Position numbers and translations under genes: made by a program. DNA of 64,000 bases from Locusta migratoria. Lineage: Eukaryota > Arthropoda > Insecta > Orthoptera > Acrididae. Below the pieces are notes generated by a model, which was given only the letters and a program-made list of their open reading frames with translations, was not told the DNA's origin and searched no databases. Positions 9,034 to 19,445 of the stretch are shown here, piece after piece. The stretch lies in NCBI GenBank assembly GCA_026315105.1, contig CM048755.1, positions 754,187,301-754,251,300 of the forward strand, in the 5' to 3' direction. The stretch's first letter is position 1. Each line of letters starts with the position of its first letter.

Positions 9034-12000
9034 CAGACGTTACCCCATTCACTTCCCGCCTAGATCCTCGTGATGTGATCAGCCATTGGAATTGTAATGG
9101 CTACTACCGTCACCTCTTGGAGATTAAACAGCTAATCTCTATTTCTTCTGCGGCCTATGTCGTCCTGCAGGAATCGCGGTTTATGAATGCACATTCACCG
9201 ACCCTCCGTGGGTTCCGTGCCTTTTGTTGGAGCCCGGTTGGTCCCATCCAGGCATCTGGTGGGGTTTGTACATTGTTCTGGACACATATTGTCAGTACCT
9301 AGATTCCTCTCCAAACTCCATTGGAAGCGGTTGCCGCCCGGGTTCACTTGGACACCCCGTTAACCATTTTCAACCTCTACCTTCCCCCTGACAGGCCACC
9401 TACACTCGCTGCCCTAGTTACCCTCCTTTTGCAACTCCCCCCTCCTTACCTCATTCTTGGAGACTTCAATGCCCACCATCCTTTGTGGGGCAGTGCTTAT
9501 ACGTCTAGCTGGGGCCGCCTCATAGACCAGTTTATTGCTGACCATGACCTGTGCCTTCTCAACGATGGTTCCCCAACCCATTGTAGTGCCGCTCACTGCA
9601 CCTTTTCTGCCACAGACCTCTCTCTCACTTCTCCTCCTCTCCTCCCTTTATTTCACTGGTCGGCGCATGACGGCCTCTGCGATAGCAACCACTTTCTGTT
9701 GATCCTTTCACTTCCCTCACACCTACCACGAGCCAGGGTATCCCATTGCGTTTTCCGTCGTGCCAATTGGCCGCTATATACATCCGAGGTTGTTTTTCCA
9801 TCTTCCCCCTCAGACTGTATAGATGATATTATAAGCCAAATGACCAACATAATTACTCCGCTGTTCCCCAGTCAACAGGCCCTCCTACTCGCCGGCCGGT
9901 CCCATGGTGGAATGAAACTGTTGCCGCAGCCATTCGCGAGCGCCGTAGGGCCTTGCAACATCTTAATCGCCACCCATCCCTCGCTGGTCTCATAATTTCA
10001 AACGTCTGCGTGCCAGAGCTCGTTACTTAATCGAACAAAGTAAGCGGACATGCTGGGAGCATTTTGTCTCCTCCTTGGGCTCTTCTGTCCCTCTGACACG
10101 AGTGTGAGTTATGCTCCGATCTATCCAAGGTCCTTGCAACATCTTAATCGCCACCCATCCCTCGCTGGTCTCATAATTTCAAACGTCTGCGTGCCAGAGC
10201 TCGTTACTTAATCGAACAAAGTAAGCGGACATGCTGGGAGCATTTTGTCTCCTCCTTGGGCTCTTCTGTCCCTCTGACACGAGTGTGAGTTATGCTCCGA
10301 TCTATCCAAGGTACCTGGCGGCCGTCTTCCATCCCTGGCCTTGCCCTGCCTGATGGGGTATGTACAGAGCCATCTGTCCTTGCAGAACATCTTGCAACTC
10401 ACTTCGCCAATGTATCAGCGACAACTTCATATCCGGCGACCTTTCTCCTTAAGAAACACCAGGCCAAAACCTTCAAATTAGGTTTTACTTGTCAACAGGT
10501 GGAACCATATAACGAACCTTTTAGTGACTGAGAACTATCGCTGCCCCTCTCCTCTTCTCGTGATTCAGCACCTGGTCCTGACGATATCCATAATCACTTG
10601 CTGAAACACCTCAACCCTTCACAACGACAATTTCTCCTCCAAGTTTATAACCGTATTTGACTTCAAGGGGTCTTCCTCTCCCAGTGGAAGGCGAGTACTG
10701 TGGTCCCTGCCGTCAAGCCTGGCAAGGACTCGTCGGCGCTGGACAGTTATCGGCCAATAAGCCTGACAAATATCCCCTGTAAATTACTTGAAAGGATGGT
10801 AGCCCGCAGACTATGCTGGGTTCTTGACTCCCGGGGACTTCTCTCACCTTACCAGTGTGGGTTACGGGAGGGACGATCCCCTATTGACCATCTACTTGGA
10901 CTGGAGACGGCGATCAGACAGGCCTTCTCTAAACGACAACATCTTGTTGCAGTCTTCTTCGATCTTCATAAGGCGTACGACACTGCTTGGCGTCGTCATA
11001 TTTTACGTTATCTTCATGACTGGGGCCTCAGAGGCTCATTACCAATTTTTATCCGTCAGTTTTTATCCCACCGCCTGTTCCATGTCAGAGCTGGCTCTTC
11101 ATTCAGCTCCCCTCGAATACAGGAGAACGGCGTCCCCCAGGGCTCAGTGTTGAGTGTTACACTCTTTCTAGTTGCCATCAATGGGTTGGTGAGCTCTGTT
11201 GGGTCGCTGGTAACCCCGGCACTGTATGTCGAAGACTTTTGTATATGGTACAGCTCCTACTCAGTAGCCTCTGCTGAACGTCAGCTCCAGAGCGCCATTC
11301 GGCGGGCTTCAACGTGGGCTATGTCTCATGGTTTCCAGTTTTCCTCGTCAAAAACGAGGGTGATGCATTTCTGCGTCGTAGTACAGTCCACCCTGATCCA
11401 GAACTGTTCTTGGGTAATCAGCGCCTGGAAGTTGTAGCACAGCATCGTTTTCCGGGTCTTCTCTTCGACAAAAAATTGACTTGGTTGCCACATATTCGTC
11501 TCCTAAAGATTAGTTGTATGAGGAAACTTAATGCCCTAAGTTTCCTTGCTCATTCACCTTGGGGTGCAGACCGAACAACTATCCTTCGTATCTATCGGGC
11601 TCTAATCTTATCCCGATTGGACTATGGGTGTCAAGTTTATGGCTCGGCAGCTCCTTCTGCCCTGAAATTATTAGATCCGGTTCACCATTATGGTGTATGC
11701 TTGGCTACAGGTGCATTTCAGACTAGTCCGGTGGACAGTCTCCTTGTTGAGGCAGGAATCTGCACTCTTCAGGTCAGGCGGCTTCAGCTTCTGGCGTCTT
11801 ATGCCATCGCCATCCGGCAATATCCTGCTCATCCCACTTACCAGGTTCCTTTTGCATATGAAGGGCTTCGACCCCCTGATACCCGGCCAAGAGCGGGATT
11901 GCCGTTCGGACTGCGGCTTGCCTCTCTTTGCCGAGATTTCCACGTCCCCTCCCTGGATTGCGCCCCCCGTTTCACTGCACGCACACCCCTGTGGATGGTG

Positions 12001-12872
12001 CCGCGACCACAAATTCGGGCGGATCTCTTCCAGGGCCCAAAAGCTTTAATTTCCACCATGGTCTTTCGGCGTTTGGTGCTCCCAGTACTAGAAGAGTTTT
12101 TACATTGATGGCTCGAAAACTGTGGACCACTCCGGATATGCATTTACATCTCCCGTTGGGGTGGAATGCCATTCTCTGCTAGAGGCATGCAGTGTGTTCA
12201 CGGCAGAGCTGATGGCGATTTATAGAGCCCTCTGTTTTATTAAACAGACTGCCGTGGAACGTGTTGACTCCATGAGCAGTCTGCAGGCCATTGATCGATG
12301 TTTCCCCTCCCAACCTTTAGTTATTTCCATCCACGATCTCCTTGCTGACCTCCATCGTGCTGCCTGCTCCGTTACCTTTCACTGGGAGCCATGCCATGTT
12401 GGTATTACAGGGAATGAACAGGCTGACTGGTTGGCTCGATCGGCAATTACTCGCTGCCCACCTCCCTTTCTAATTCCGGGTGCAGATCAGATCTTTGGTT
12501 CACTCCTCATGGGATAGCAGTTGGAAAGCTACTGCTCCTTCCAATAAACTCCGCACCGTCACAGATGCGACTGCAGCTTGGAGTTCATCTTTATGCCCTT
12601 CCCGGAGAGAATCGACAGTCCTCTGTCGCCTCCGTATTGGACACTGCAGGCTGACCCATGGATTTCTTTTACGCAATGACAATCCACCACATTGTGATTG
12701 TGGAGCCGTACAATCCGTGTCTCATATTCTGGTTGAATGTCCTCTCCATTTGACACTTCGTGGTGACTATGCCCTACCGCCTTCGTTGCCTCTGGTTTTG
12801 ACGGATGACCCACGGATTATTGATCCTGTCCTTGCCTTCCTCCGTGAAAGTAGGTTCTATTCTCAGCTCTAG
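9030..12872 (+). pseudogene. I-clade ORF2 (endonuclease-RT-RNase H), broken
   Basis: Endonuclease: HWNCNG, LQESRF and GDFNAHHPLWGS are recognisable, but the SDH catalytic block reads SNH (DSNHFLLIL). TAG at 9300-9302 interrupts it. A frameshift occurs near 9890 and a 181-bp duplication follows. RT: SAPGPDDI, DSYRPISLTN, FFDLHKAYD, GVPQGSVLS, and YVEDF where YVDDF is expected, so one catalytic Asp is Glu. A TGA lies near 10529-10531 and further shifts near 11360, 12100 and 12480. RNase H: FYIDGSKT, FTAELMAIY and GNEQADWLA are visible. The C-terminal CDCGAVQSVSHILVECP is a Cys/His finger common in this group. It ends at TAG 12870-12872. Confidence 0.85.
9951..10312 (+). repeat. Exact 181-bp tandem duplication inside ORF2
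   Basis: Unit 1 (9951-10131) and unit 2 (10132-10312) both begin 'ccttgcaacatcttaatcgc' and end 'gatctatccaaggt'. They look identical over the whole 181 bp. Because 181 is not a multiple of three, the duplication shifts the frame between the endonuclease and the RT. Confidence 0.95.
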
Positions 12873-13388
12873 GACTCGCTTGGTCGGTTTACGTTCCCTT
12901 TGTTTGTGAATGACGCTTCGTCACTAAACAGAACGCGTGAAAAAACTGTTATCGTCCAATGATTCATTTTGTGCCCAGTGGCAAAACTGTACACGACGTT
13001 CAAAGTCTTCGCGATGCAAATCCTGGTGTATAGAAATATGGCACGGGTGAAATTTATGTTTATGTAGAATTCTCAACACCGACGTTTTTGAGATGCCAGA
13101 TTCTCGCTCAATTGGTCTGCTACCTATGTGCGGATTATCCGAAACGTCAGCTTAAACACTTACTTGGGCATCATCATTTGTTGCAGGTCATGGTTGACTT
13201 TTCACTTATGGTTGAACACTTCCTGTCTCTTTAAATAACGTAATTATCCGACGAAAGGTCCGGACACTTGGATGATGTCTTCCAGGATAACGATCAACAT
13301 ACATAAAACAGGCCCGTTGGGCATTTTGATCACAATAGCCATACATAAATGCCATATCGCCGTTTTCTGCAATTGGTAAACGGTCCAT
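12873..13388 (-). pseudogene. Tc1/mariner-type transposase, DUF4817 N-terminal half
   Basis: On the minus strand from ATG 13388 it reads MDRLPIAENGDMAFMYGYCD and RYPGRHHPSVRTFRRIITLF, the helix-turn-helix DUF4817 pattern of insect mariner-like transposases. After a TAA near 13206 and damaged spacer it continues SDNPHIGSRPIERESGISKT, LHREDFERRVQFCHWAQNES and LFSDEASFTNKG, which contains the first catalytic Asp region. The sequence stops where the I-clade LINE 3' end begins; the C-terminal half is absent. AT-rich sequence upstream to about 13560, including 'gcgccatctatcacaaagcg', is probably the transposon's own 5' end. Confidence 0.8.
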
Positions 13389-13936
13389 TTTAATACGAGT
13401 AATGTATCAGGAAGCAAATACCGTCCGCACTGGCGAAATGTTACGCGATACCACGTACTTACACGTATGTGACTATTACAGCGCCATCTATCACAAAGCG
13501 AGAAAAGTGTTCTAAATAATACATTCATATTTATTTACGCACTAGACGAATATGTAATAAAAATGGGGGGGGGGGCTGCTACGGATAGTGTTGCTTCCAG
13601 GGACTACACTGCTTTCTCATTAATCAGAGGGTGCTTTCAGAATCGATTGCAATATTGCCACTGTAAAGAAAGTGACCAGTTACTGTACTGAAAAAATGAA
13701 CCCAGTATTTATCGCAAATTGTTTATTTTTGAGATCACTGTAAGCAGTGTTTTCCAAGCTGATACAGTGGGACCTGCACCACGCCACAGTCTCCCAGCAC
13801 TGGCAAAAGGCCTAAAGATGATCTGTATATAGATCAAAATATTAACAATTAGCTGATGATGACATGCTTACATTTCTTCTAGAAAAACGGCTTCTATTCT
13901 GGTAGGAATGCAAAGCAAGAGAGAATTAGACTTCCC
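13389..13936. other. Transposon flank and spacer with poly-G tract
   Basis: 13389-13560 is likely the 5' non-coding end of the DUF4817 transposon. 'aaaaatgggggg' with an 11-base G run follows at about 13565-13575. From 13580 to 13936 I recognise nothing. Confidence 0.35.
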
Positions 13937-14225
13937 TTACGGTTGTAACTGCAGAGATAGAACACCTCCACAGCCAATCACCACAAGCTTAGAACTGTCG
14001 GGGATGTAAATGCCTGTGCCTTGCTTGCATTTTCCACGTTTTACTAGAAAAATAATGGTGACGGTTCCTTCCCGTTCACTAGTACGAGCTATATGAACAG
14101 TCATCGCGACCAGTAAATATGTATCTTCCCCAACAATGAAGACATTGCTATCCGGTCTCGAATTATCTGTGGCTGTGTCAATGATCAAAGAGGCTGCATC
14201 CTGAATGGCCAACTCAATCTGATAG
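13937..14225 (-). pseudogene. Fragment resembling a repetitive PIN/FEN-like nuclease family
   Basis: The minus strand encodes EGYQIELAIQDAASLIIDTA and NVFIVGEDTYLLVAMTVHIA, then IFLVKRGKCKQGTGIYIP. The pattern 'D-x-L-I...VVGED-x-DLLV' followed by a Lys/Gly-rich turn is one I associate with multicopy insect proteins having a FEN/PIN-like nuclease fold, often linked to mobile elements. Only about 96 residues remain, open at the N-terminal side without a start. The family assignment is tentative. Confidence 0.4.
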
Positions 14226-14726
14226 CCTTCACCACATAATTTTTCTGTCTATATTGAAATAAGACTTTCGTATTATTTATGTTAACAATTTCAAAATAGT
14301 CAAAGTTGCAAATTATTGTTTTTTCTTTTTTCTTTATTGACGACTGGTTTCGGGCTTGTCTGAGCCCACTATCAAGTCAGCCTAAGGCACAAGAAAGTCA
14401 CGTATTACAAACGCTAAAATTGATGTACATTATATGATCATACAAATATATACATGCCAAGTTCCTTATTATGTTCTTTTGATAAAAATGTTCTTTTGTC
14501 ATTGTTGGGGACGAACTAAGACTGTAGCGGATGACACAGAGAGGTCGTAGCTCCCTCTTTAGGGCAGACATTTGTACCAGGAGTGTAGATATTGTTGGGG
14601 GGGGGGGGGGGGGGCAGGTGGGCAGGCTACCGCAAGTTGTCCGCTAACCCAAGTAGGGCCTGCCTGCCCTGGTGTCCCGGCTAGAGAGCCTGTATAGGGA
14701 GAGGCCGAGACCTCAGAATATCTAAT
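14226..14726. other. Spacer with 'tggtttcgggcttgtctgag' motif and poly-G run
   Basis: At about 14337-14380 'gacgactggtttcgggct' and 'gcccactatcaag' resemble a phrase seen at the ends of some arthropod repeats. 14597-14614 is a run of 18 G. No gene recognised. Confidence 0.35.
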
Positions 14727-14894
14727 ACTGGCTGAAAACCCGGCGTTGCCCGAGTATTTATTTATTCTTGCTATTTTTCAGGTATATATTCATTTGTATA
14801 AGGGCTGTATATGTGTAAAATCTCTTAGGAATACAATTAATAGTAAAGAAGTAATAGATTAAAACTTTGTGCGTGATGGGGCGGTTTTCCAAGA

Positions 14895-15264
14895 ACGTTA
14901 CTGTTTTTGTGGTCATATCTCATGAACTATGTGTCATACTGTGATACAATTTAGAGGGCACACTCATCTATATGCGTGTGTACTGTTCGTAAAATTTCCT
15001 GCGGCTACAGTTTGTAGTGTAGAAATTAAAAACTGTAACGTCATAATGACTGCCGTAGTTTTAGTCCATGAACAGCGGAACGTTACTGTTTATGTGCCCA
15101 TATCTCATGAACTACGTGTCGGATTGTGATACAATTTAGAAGCTACATTCAACTACATATGTGTATACTGTCTATAAAATTTCCTGTCGCTACAATTTGT
15201 AGTTTCAAATTATAAATTGTAACATCATACCGAGAGCCGTAGTTTTACTCCATAAACAGCGGAA
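14895..15264 (+). repeat. Diverged 185-bp tandem duplication
   Basis: Unit 1 starts 'acgttactgtttttgtgg' at 14895 and unit 2 'acgttactgtttatgtgc' at 15080. Both continue through 'catatctcatgaacta', 'gtgatacaatttagag' or a close variant, 'aaaatttcctg' and 'gccgtagttttagtcc' or a variant. The units differ at many positions, so the duplication is older than the SINE insertions or belongs to the parent repeat. Confidence 0.85.
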
Positions 15265-15490
15265 AAGTAGTAAGCGAGAAACTTTTTTCCTTTCATCATT
15301 TCACTATGACTGCCAGCGAGAAAAGTTTAATAAAGGTTTGAAATTGTTTAAAGTTTGTTGGAAGTCGCTAAGTACTGTCATTCTCATACGGTGTATTTCG
15401 AAAGTCTCGCCGCATTATATGACATTTTTTGCGATTTCTATTGGTTATGACGTAATATCTTTTGAACCATGTGCCGTATGTGATTCTTAA

Positions 15491-15683
15491 AAAATGTTTG
15501 TAGATCTATCGGACCAAACTGCGTGGTCATCAGGCCGTAGCTTACAAACTACTTAAACCTAGGTAAACTAACCTAAGGACTAACACACACACCCATGCCC
15601 CAGGGAGGACTCGAACCTCCACGGCGAGCAACCGCGCGCTCCGCGGCGAGACGCTTTAGACCGCTCGGCTACTCCACCGCGGC
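15491..15683 (-). mobile_element. tRNA-derived SINE (variant head) with 13-bp TSD
   Basis: Minus-strand head 'gccgcggtggagtagccgag' then 'cggtctaaagcg', B box 'ggttcgagtcctcc', and tail 'agtttgtaagctacggcc'. It is flanked by perfect 'atgtgattcttaa' at 15478-15490 and 15684-15696. The head differs from the family at 34471 and resembles the copy at 28846. Confidence 0.92.
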
Positions 15684-15933
15684 ATGTGATTCTTAACCAT
15701 GCAGCAATTGTTCCCTCACGGTAAGGAATGTGTGTACCAAATTTGGTTGAAATCGGTCCAATGATTTAGGAGAAAATGAGCACCATTGTCGAAAAATGCA
15801 GCAGTTTTTCGCGCATCTCATTGTTTATGACGTCATATTTCGTGAACTATATATCGTATGTGATTCTTACACGGCGACCGTCCTTGTGGATTGAAGCTTA
15901 CGTGTACAAAATTTCATAAAGATTGGAACAAAA

Positions 15934-16156
15934 ATGGAAATGAGCGTATGGCTTTCTTGGCCGGGAGATCCCTTACGGGATTGTTCGGCCGCCTGAGTGT
16001 AAATCTTTCTATTTGACGCCGCGTGGGCGACTTACGTGCCATTGATGAAGAGATGATGATTAGGACAACACACAACACCCAGTCCCCTGCCGGGAATCGA
16101 ACCTGGGCCTTCTGCGTGGTAGTCAGCGACGCTGCCACTGAGCTACGGAGGCGGAC
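15934..16156 (-). mobile_element. Second tRNA-derived SINE family with 14-bp TSD
   Basis: Minus-strand head 'cgcctccgtagctcagtggc', B box 'ggttcgattcccgg', then 'ggactgggtgttgtgtgttg' and a 3' body containing 'aatcccgtaagggatctccc'. It is flanked by perfect 'agattggaacaaaa' at 15920-15933 and 16157-16170. It belongs to a family distinct from the other SINEs in the window. Confidence 0.92.
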
Positions 16157-16215
16157 AGATTGGAACAAAACAGTAGATTTGTATGCAACACGTACAAACA
16201 TACGGACACTCTGCT

Positions 16216-16931
16216 TTATGTATTAGGTGTGCGTTTCTGTAACAGCGGTGTCACGGTAATGCGGTAGCTAATGCTGCACGTTTCCACTTAGGTGAATTAA
16301 CTTACAGTGACGATCATTTTAGAACTTGGCGGCAGTGTTTAAGGTTAAATGTTGAAGTGGTTTGCTGAGAGTAACTAATAATGTGCTTTACATAATCATT
16401 CAGAAAAATCAAGAAAAAATGCCTGTTTGTTCCGCTGTTGCCTGTTAAAACCGAAGTGAAGATGGCTATATGATGCTCGGTTACCCAAGGAATGAAAAAA
16501 GACGGAAACAGCGGGCGGTGAAAGTTTTCCGAGATGGCGGGTAGCGTAAAGGTGACATGTGGAAAGCAGCGAGTTGTTCCTTTCTGTTTGTAGTAAGTAA
16601 TTTTATGCTGCACCGCCCCCTGCACCATGGAAGAAATGCTTGATAAAACCTAGTAAGTACATAACACTCAGTGTAAATCTCCCGTAGCGTAGGGGTGCGT
16701 ACTGAGATCATCTACGCACCGAGTGGGGAGGAGCTCCGCCACTGTCAAGATGCGGCACTGAAAGAAGTGAACCTCCCGTCATCAGGCGCCACTGCTTTGT
16801 AGGCTCTCTGGTGAGCCATCCGCGCCATGTGGACCGCGGCATGCTCCTCAGCCGTGTCTTGACTGCGCTACGGAATCGTTCACTTGATACGTTGTTGTTT
16901 TCTGGTTCCTAGGCTAGTTGAGCGCGCGCGG

Positions 16932-16971
<40 letters not shown>

Positions 16972-18039
16972 AGTTTTGGGCGACCGGTAAATTTCGGCCG
17001 ACCTTTTACCGGTGGAGCGTTGCTTGCACACACACCTGAATTTTACCGGTCAAACGAGCAGTCGTGGTCGAGTGAAGTAGCTTACAAACATTAATTAATG
17101 AATCCCAGACGATTTTGCATAATATTATAACAAATATTGCTGACATGATACAAATAACTAATAGAGTACCGTATCATCACACATTAGTATACCAGTTACG
17201 AAACGAATTTTTTTTCTTTGCTGTCCATTTCTTCAAACCTTCATTCAGTTCGCAGGAAAGTTGTCATACTCTATATCTAGTCACATTTTTATCTTCAAAC
17301 GGGTCCAAAGTTTTGTTCCACAAAACTGTTCGTGCTTCCACTACCGAAATACGTATATCACTTATCTCTTACTTGTTTAATCCATTGCAAATGCATGCAT
17401 GAAATAGGTAAATGACCATTTCCTTGTGGGTATAGGAAGGAGTTCGATCCCTTGCGGGAATGCAGATAAATCTGCGAGAAAATAGAATAATGGACACTAA
17501 CTACTACATGATGGGTTGATGATTTGGGCAGGGCTAGAAACGTTTCTGTACAGCCGATCGCTCAGAGGGCTAGCCACCCTCCGTAATAAAACAAAGTGAA
17601 GATCTCAGTAACAACATAAAACAATGACACGGTCTACCCGAAGAATAAAGAAAAAAATAAAAAACACAAACGACGTAGAGTCTAACGCAAAATTTTAACT
17701 TTGCCATTGAATTTTATGCCCTGGAAAAGATGAGAATTGAAATCTGTAATTTACTTTACAGAATCAATATTTTTACATTTTGTCTTATATGCACAAAGTC
17801 GCTGTATGGCGAGATCTGTGCAGGGAGGACGGCCGGTAAAAACTGGTGGTGTGCATTTGCCGGCGCCGGCAGCGGCTTTTTGCCGTGGCCGGCTAGTGCG
17901 CAGCTTCAGTGCCTTCCATTGGTCCACTGCTGGAATGCGGACGGCCCATATTTTACCGGTGTGAGTGCAACCAGTCTTACTCGGCTACGTTTTGGTTGTT
18001 TCTTTGAACTAGCAATTCCGCTGTCTGTTTCTTCTCGTA
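16216..18039. other. Spacer with (CA)n and clustered ACCGGTAAA motifs
   Basis: Holds a (CA)n tract at 16933-16970. 'ttttaccggt' or its complement occurs near 16983, 17007, 17041, 17832 and 17953, in two clusters about 0.8 kb apart. No protein is recognisable; the ORFs at 17115 and 17730 have no domain. Confidence 0.4.
16933..16970. repeat. (CA)n microsatellite
   Basis: About 18 CA repeats, interrupted once near the 3' end ('acacaaacac'). Confidence 0.97.
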
Positions 18040-19239
18040 TTGTTTGCTCCCGCCGACGCCTTTGCTCGCTGGATCGGTCGTTCGTTCTCTAGTCGCTCTC
18101 GATCCAGTCCGACATCGCTATCAATACCCGTCCGTCTCCGCTCTTTGCTACTCGACATATCAGTTTACGCTTTGCGCATCACTTTCTTGTTACTGATATT
18201 CGTGAATAGTTTTTTCTTAGCAGAGCATCTCAATAAAATAAAGTTTAGGTCAAAAATGTTTTTGTCCTTTTTCCTTTACGGCGTATTTTTCGGGCTTATT
18301 ATTTTCAGATATGAAAGGTTCTCTGATCAACTCGAGAAATGTTGTGAGCTGTCCAGATGGTGTTAAAAACCTATCAGAGGCAGATTCGTTATCTAAAACA
18401 GTCGTCACTGGATACGTCTCAGAGTACGCTGATTGAAGCGTGTCAGAATAACTATTTCAACGGGCTGAAATACACTGCTTGAAAGATGGATTCAATCTCG
18501 CTCAGAGACCTCTTTTCTTGAAGTAGGAAAATGAAGCTCTAACTGTATTAAGAACGGCTGGTATATTTGGGACATTTTTTTTCAAATACTGTTCGCTTAG
18601 GACAAGTTTAAAGACTGTGTTTATGCTCTGAGCCATGCGTGGAACGCGTTTGTATATATCGAGAGCTTTAACGATATTACTGAGCTGCTCTGTGAAAAAC
18701 TCAAATTTGGCAAAGTCTTAACGATAAACCCCTATAGTTACTAAACGATCTTCCAACTCTGAATATTTGTGCAAGTTTTTGTACATGTTTAGTCAAATGC
18801 CAGTACGAATTTATGTAATGCATTGTGACTGACATGTAATGTACCCGTTTTGTATCACACATTCATAGATCAGTTGTACTTGGACTTGCACACATGTCAG
18901 ATTGAGTTGCATGCACTATGTCCAGGAGCATTTAGCGACGCACTTTATCATCTAATGTCATTCGAGAAGACGAGGTTTTTAATATCCACTGAGCCATTTT
19001 TTCTTCTTTCAATGTTTGCTCTAAATTTAGAAAGCCTTCTCCTTTTTTACTGTTAAATGGCCACAGATCCTTAACACGGATTTCCACACACTTGTCAGCC
19101 ATTCAATCTTTGGCATCTTTCAAAAAATACATGGAGTGAGGCAATTGCTGGTCAAATTAGCAAACATGTAACATGCTTCAGGTTTCCGAATGGGTATTTA
19201 ATAACTTATTACACAATATGCAGGAAGGAGGGAAGCTTA
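18040..19239. other. Spacer without recognised gene
   Basis: 18040-18366 is open on the + strand for about 109 codons but shows no domain; its hydrophobic middle is what AT-rich DNA would give. 18500-19060 has short open stretches on the minus strand that I could not assign. I see no gene I can defend. Confidence 0.35.
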
Positions 19240-19445
19240 GGGTTAAAATGTACCGTCGACAGCTTGGTCATTAGATACGGAGCTAATGCTCGGAGTTGCG
19301 GGGAAGGAAATCGGCCGTGCCCTTTGAAAGGAACCATCCCGATATTCGCCTGGAGTGATTTTGGGGAAATCACGGAAAACCTAAATCTGGATGGCCGGAG
19401 GTGGATTTGAACACCCGTCCTCCCGAATGCGCCTTCTCACTCGGT
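19240..19445 (-). mobile_element. tRNA-derived SINE, third family, head truncated
   Basis: In the plus view it contains 'aaaggaaccatcccgatatt', 'tttggggaaatcacgg', 'aaacctaaatctggatgg' and 'ggtggatttgaacacccgtc' (B box in antisense), a phrase set I recognise as a common insect tRNA-like SINE. The tRNA-like 5' end past the B box is cut short at about 19445. Confidence 0.7.

Larger units (their letters stand above)
6890..12872 (+). mobile_element. I-clade (I/Nimb-like) non-LTR retrotransposon, decayed
   Basis: Order on the + strand: GC-rich 5' UTR (to about 7576), gag-like ORF1 with zinc knuckles, then ORF2 with an APE endonuclease, reverse transcriptase, RNase H and a C-terminal Cys/His motif. 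This order with RNase H is typical of the I group. The 5' boundary is approximate. The 3' boundary is set by the start of transposase sequence on the other strand just after the ORF2 stop at 12870-12872. Stops, frameshifts, a 181-bp internal duplication and changed catalytic residues make it inactive. Confidence 0.85.
14727..16215 (+). repeat. 'cccggcgttgcccg' repeat, copy 2, with two nested SINEs
   Basis: It starts 'actggctgaaaacccggcgt' and ends near 'catacggacactctg'. Phrases such as 'gtgtaccaaatttggttgaa' and 'atttcataaagattggaac' tie it to copies 1 and 3. It contains an internal 185-bp tandem repeat and is interrupted by SINEs at 15491-15683 and 15934-16156, each with a perfect TSD made of this repeat's own sequence. 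The repeat therefore predates both SINEs. Confidence 0.7.
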
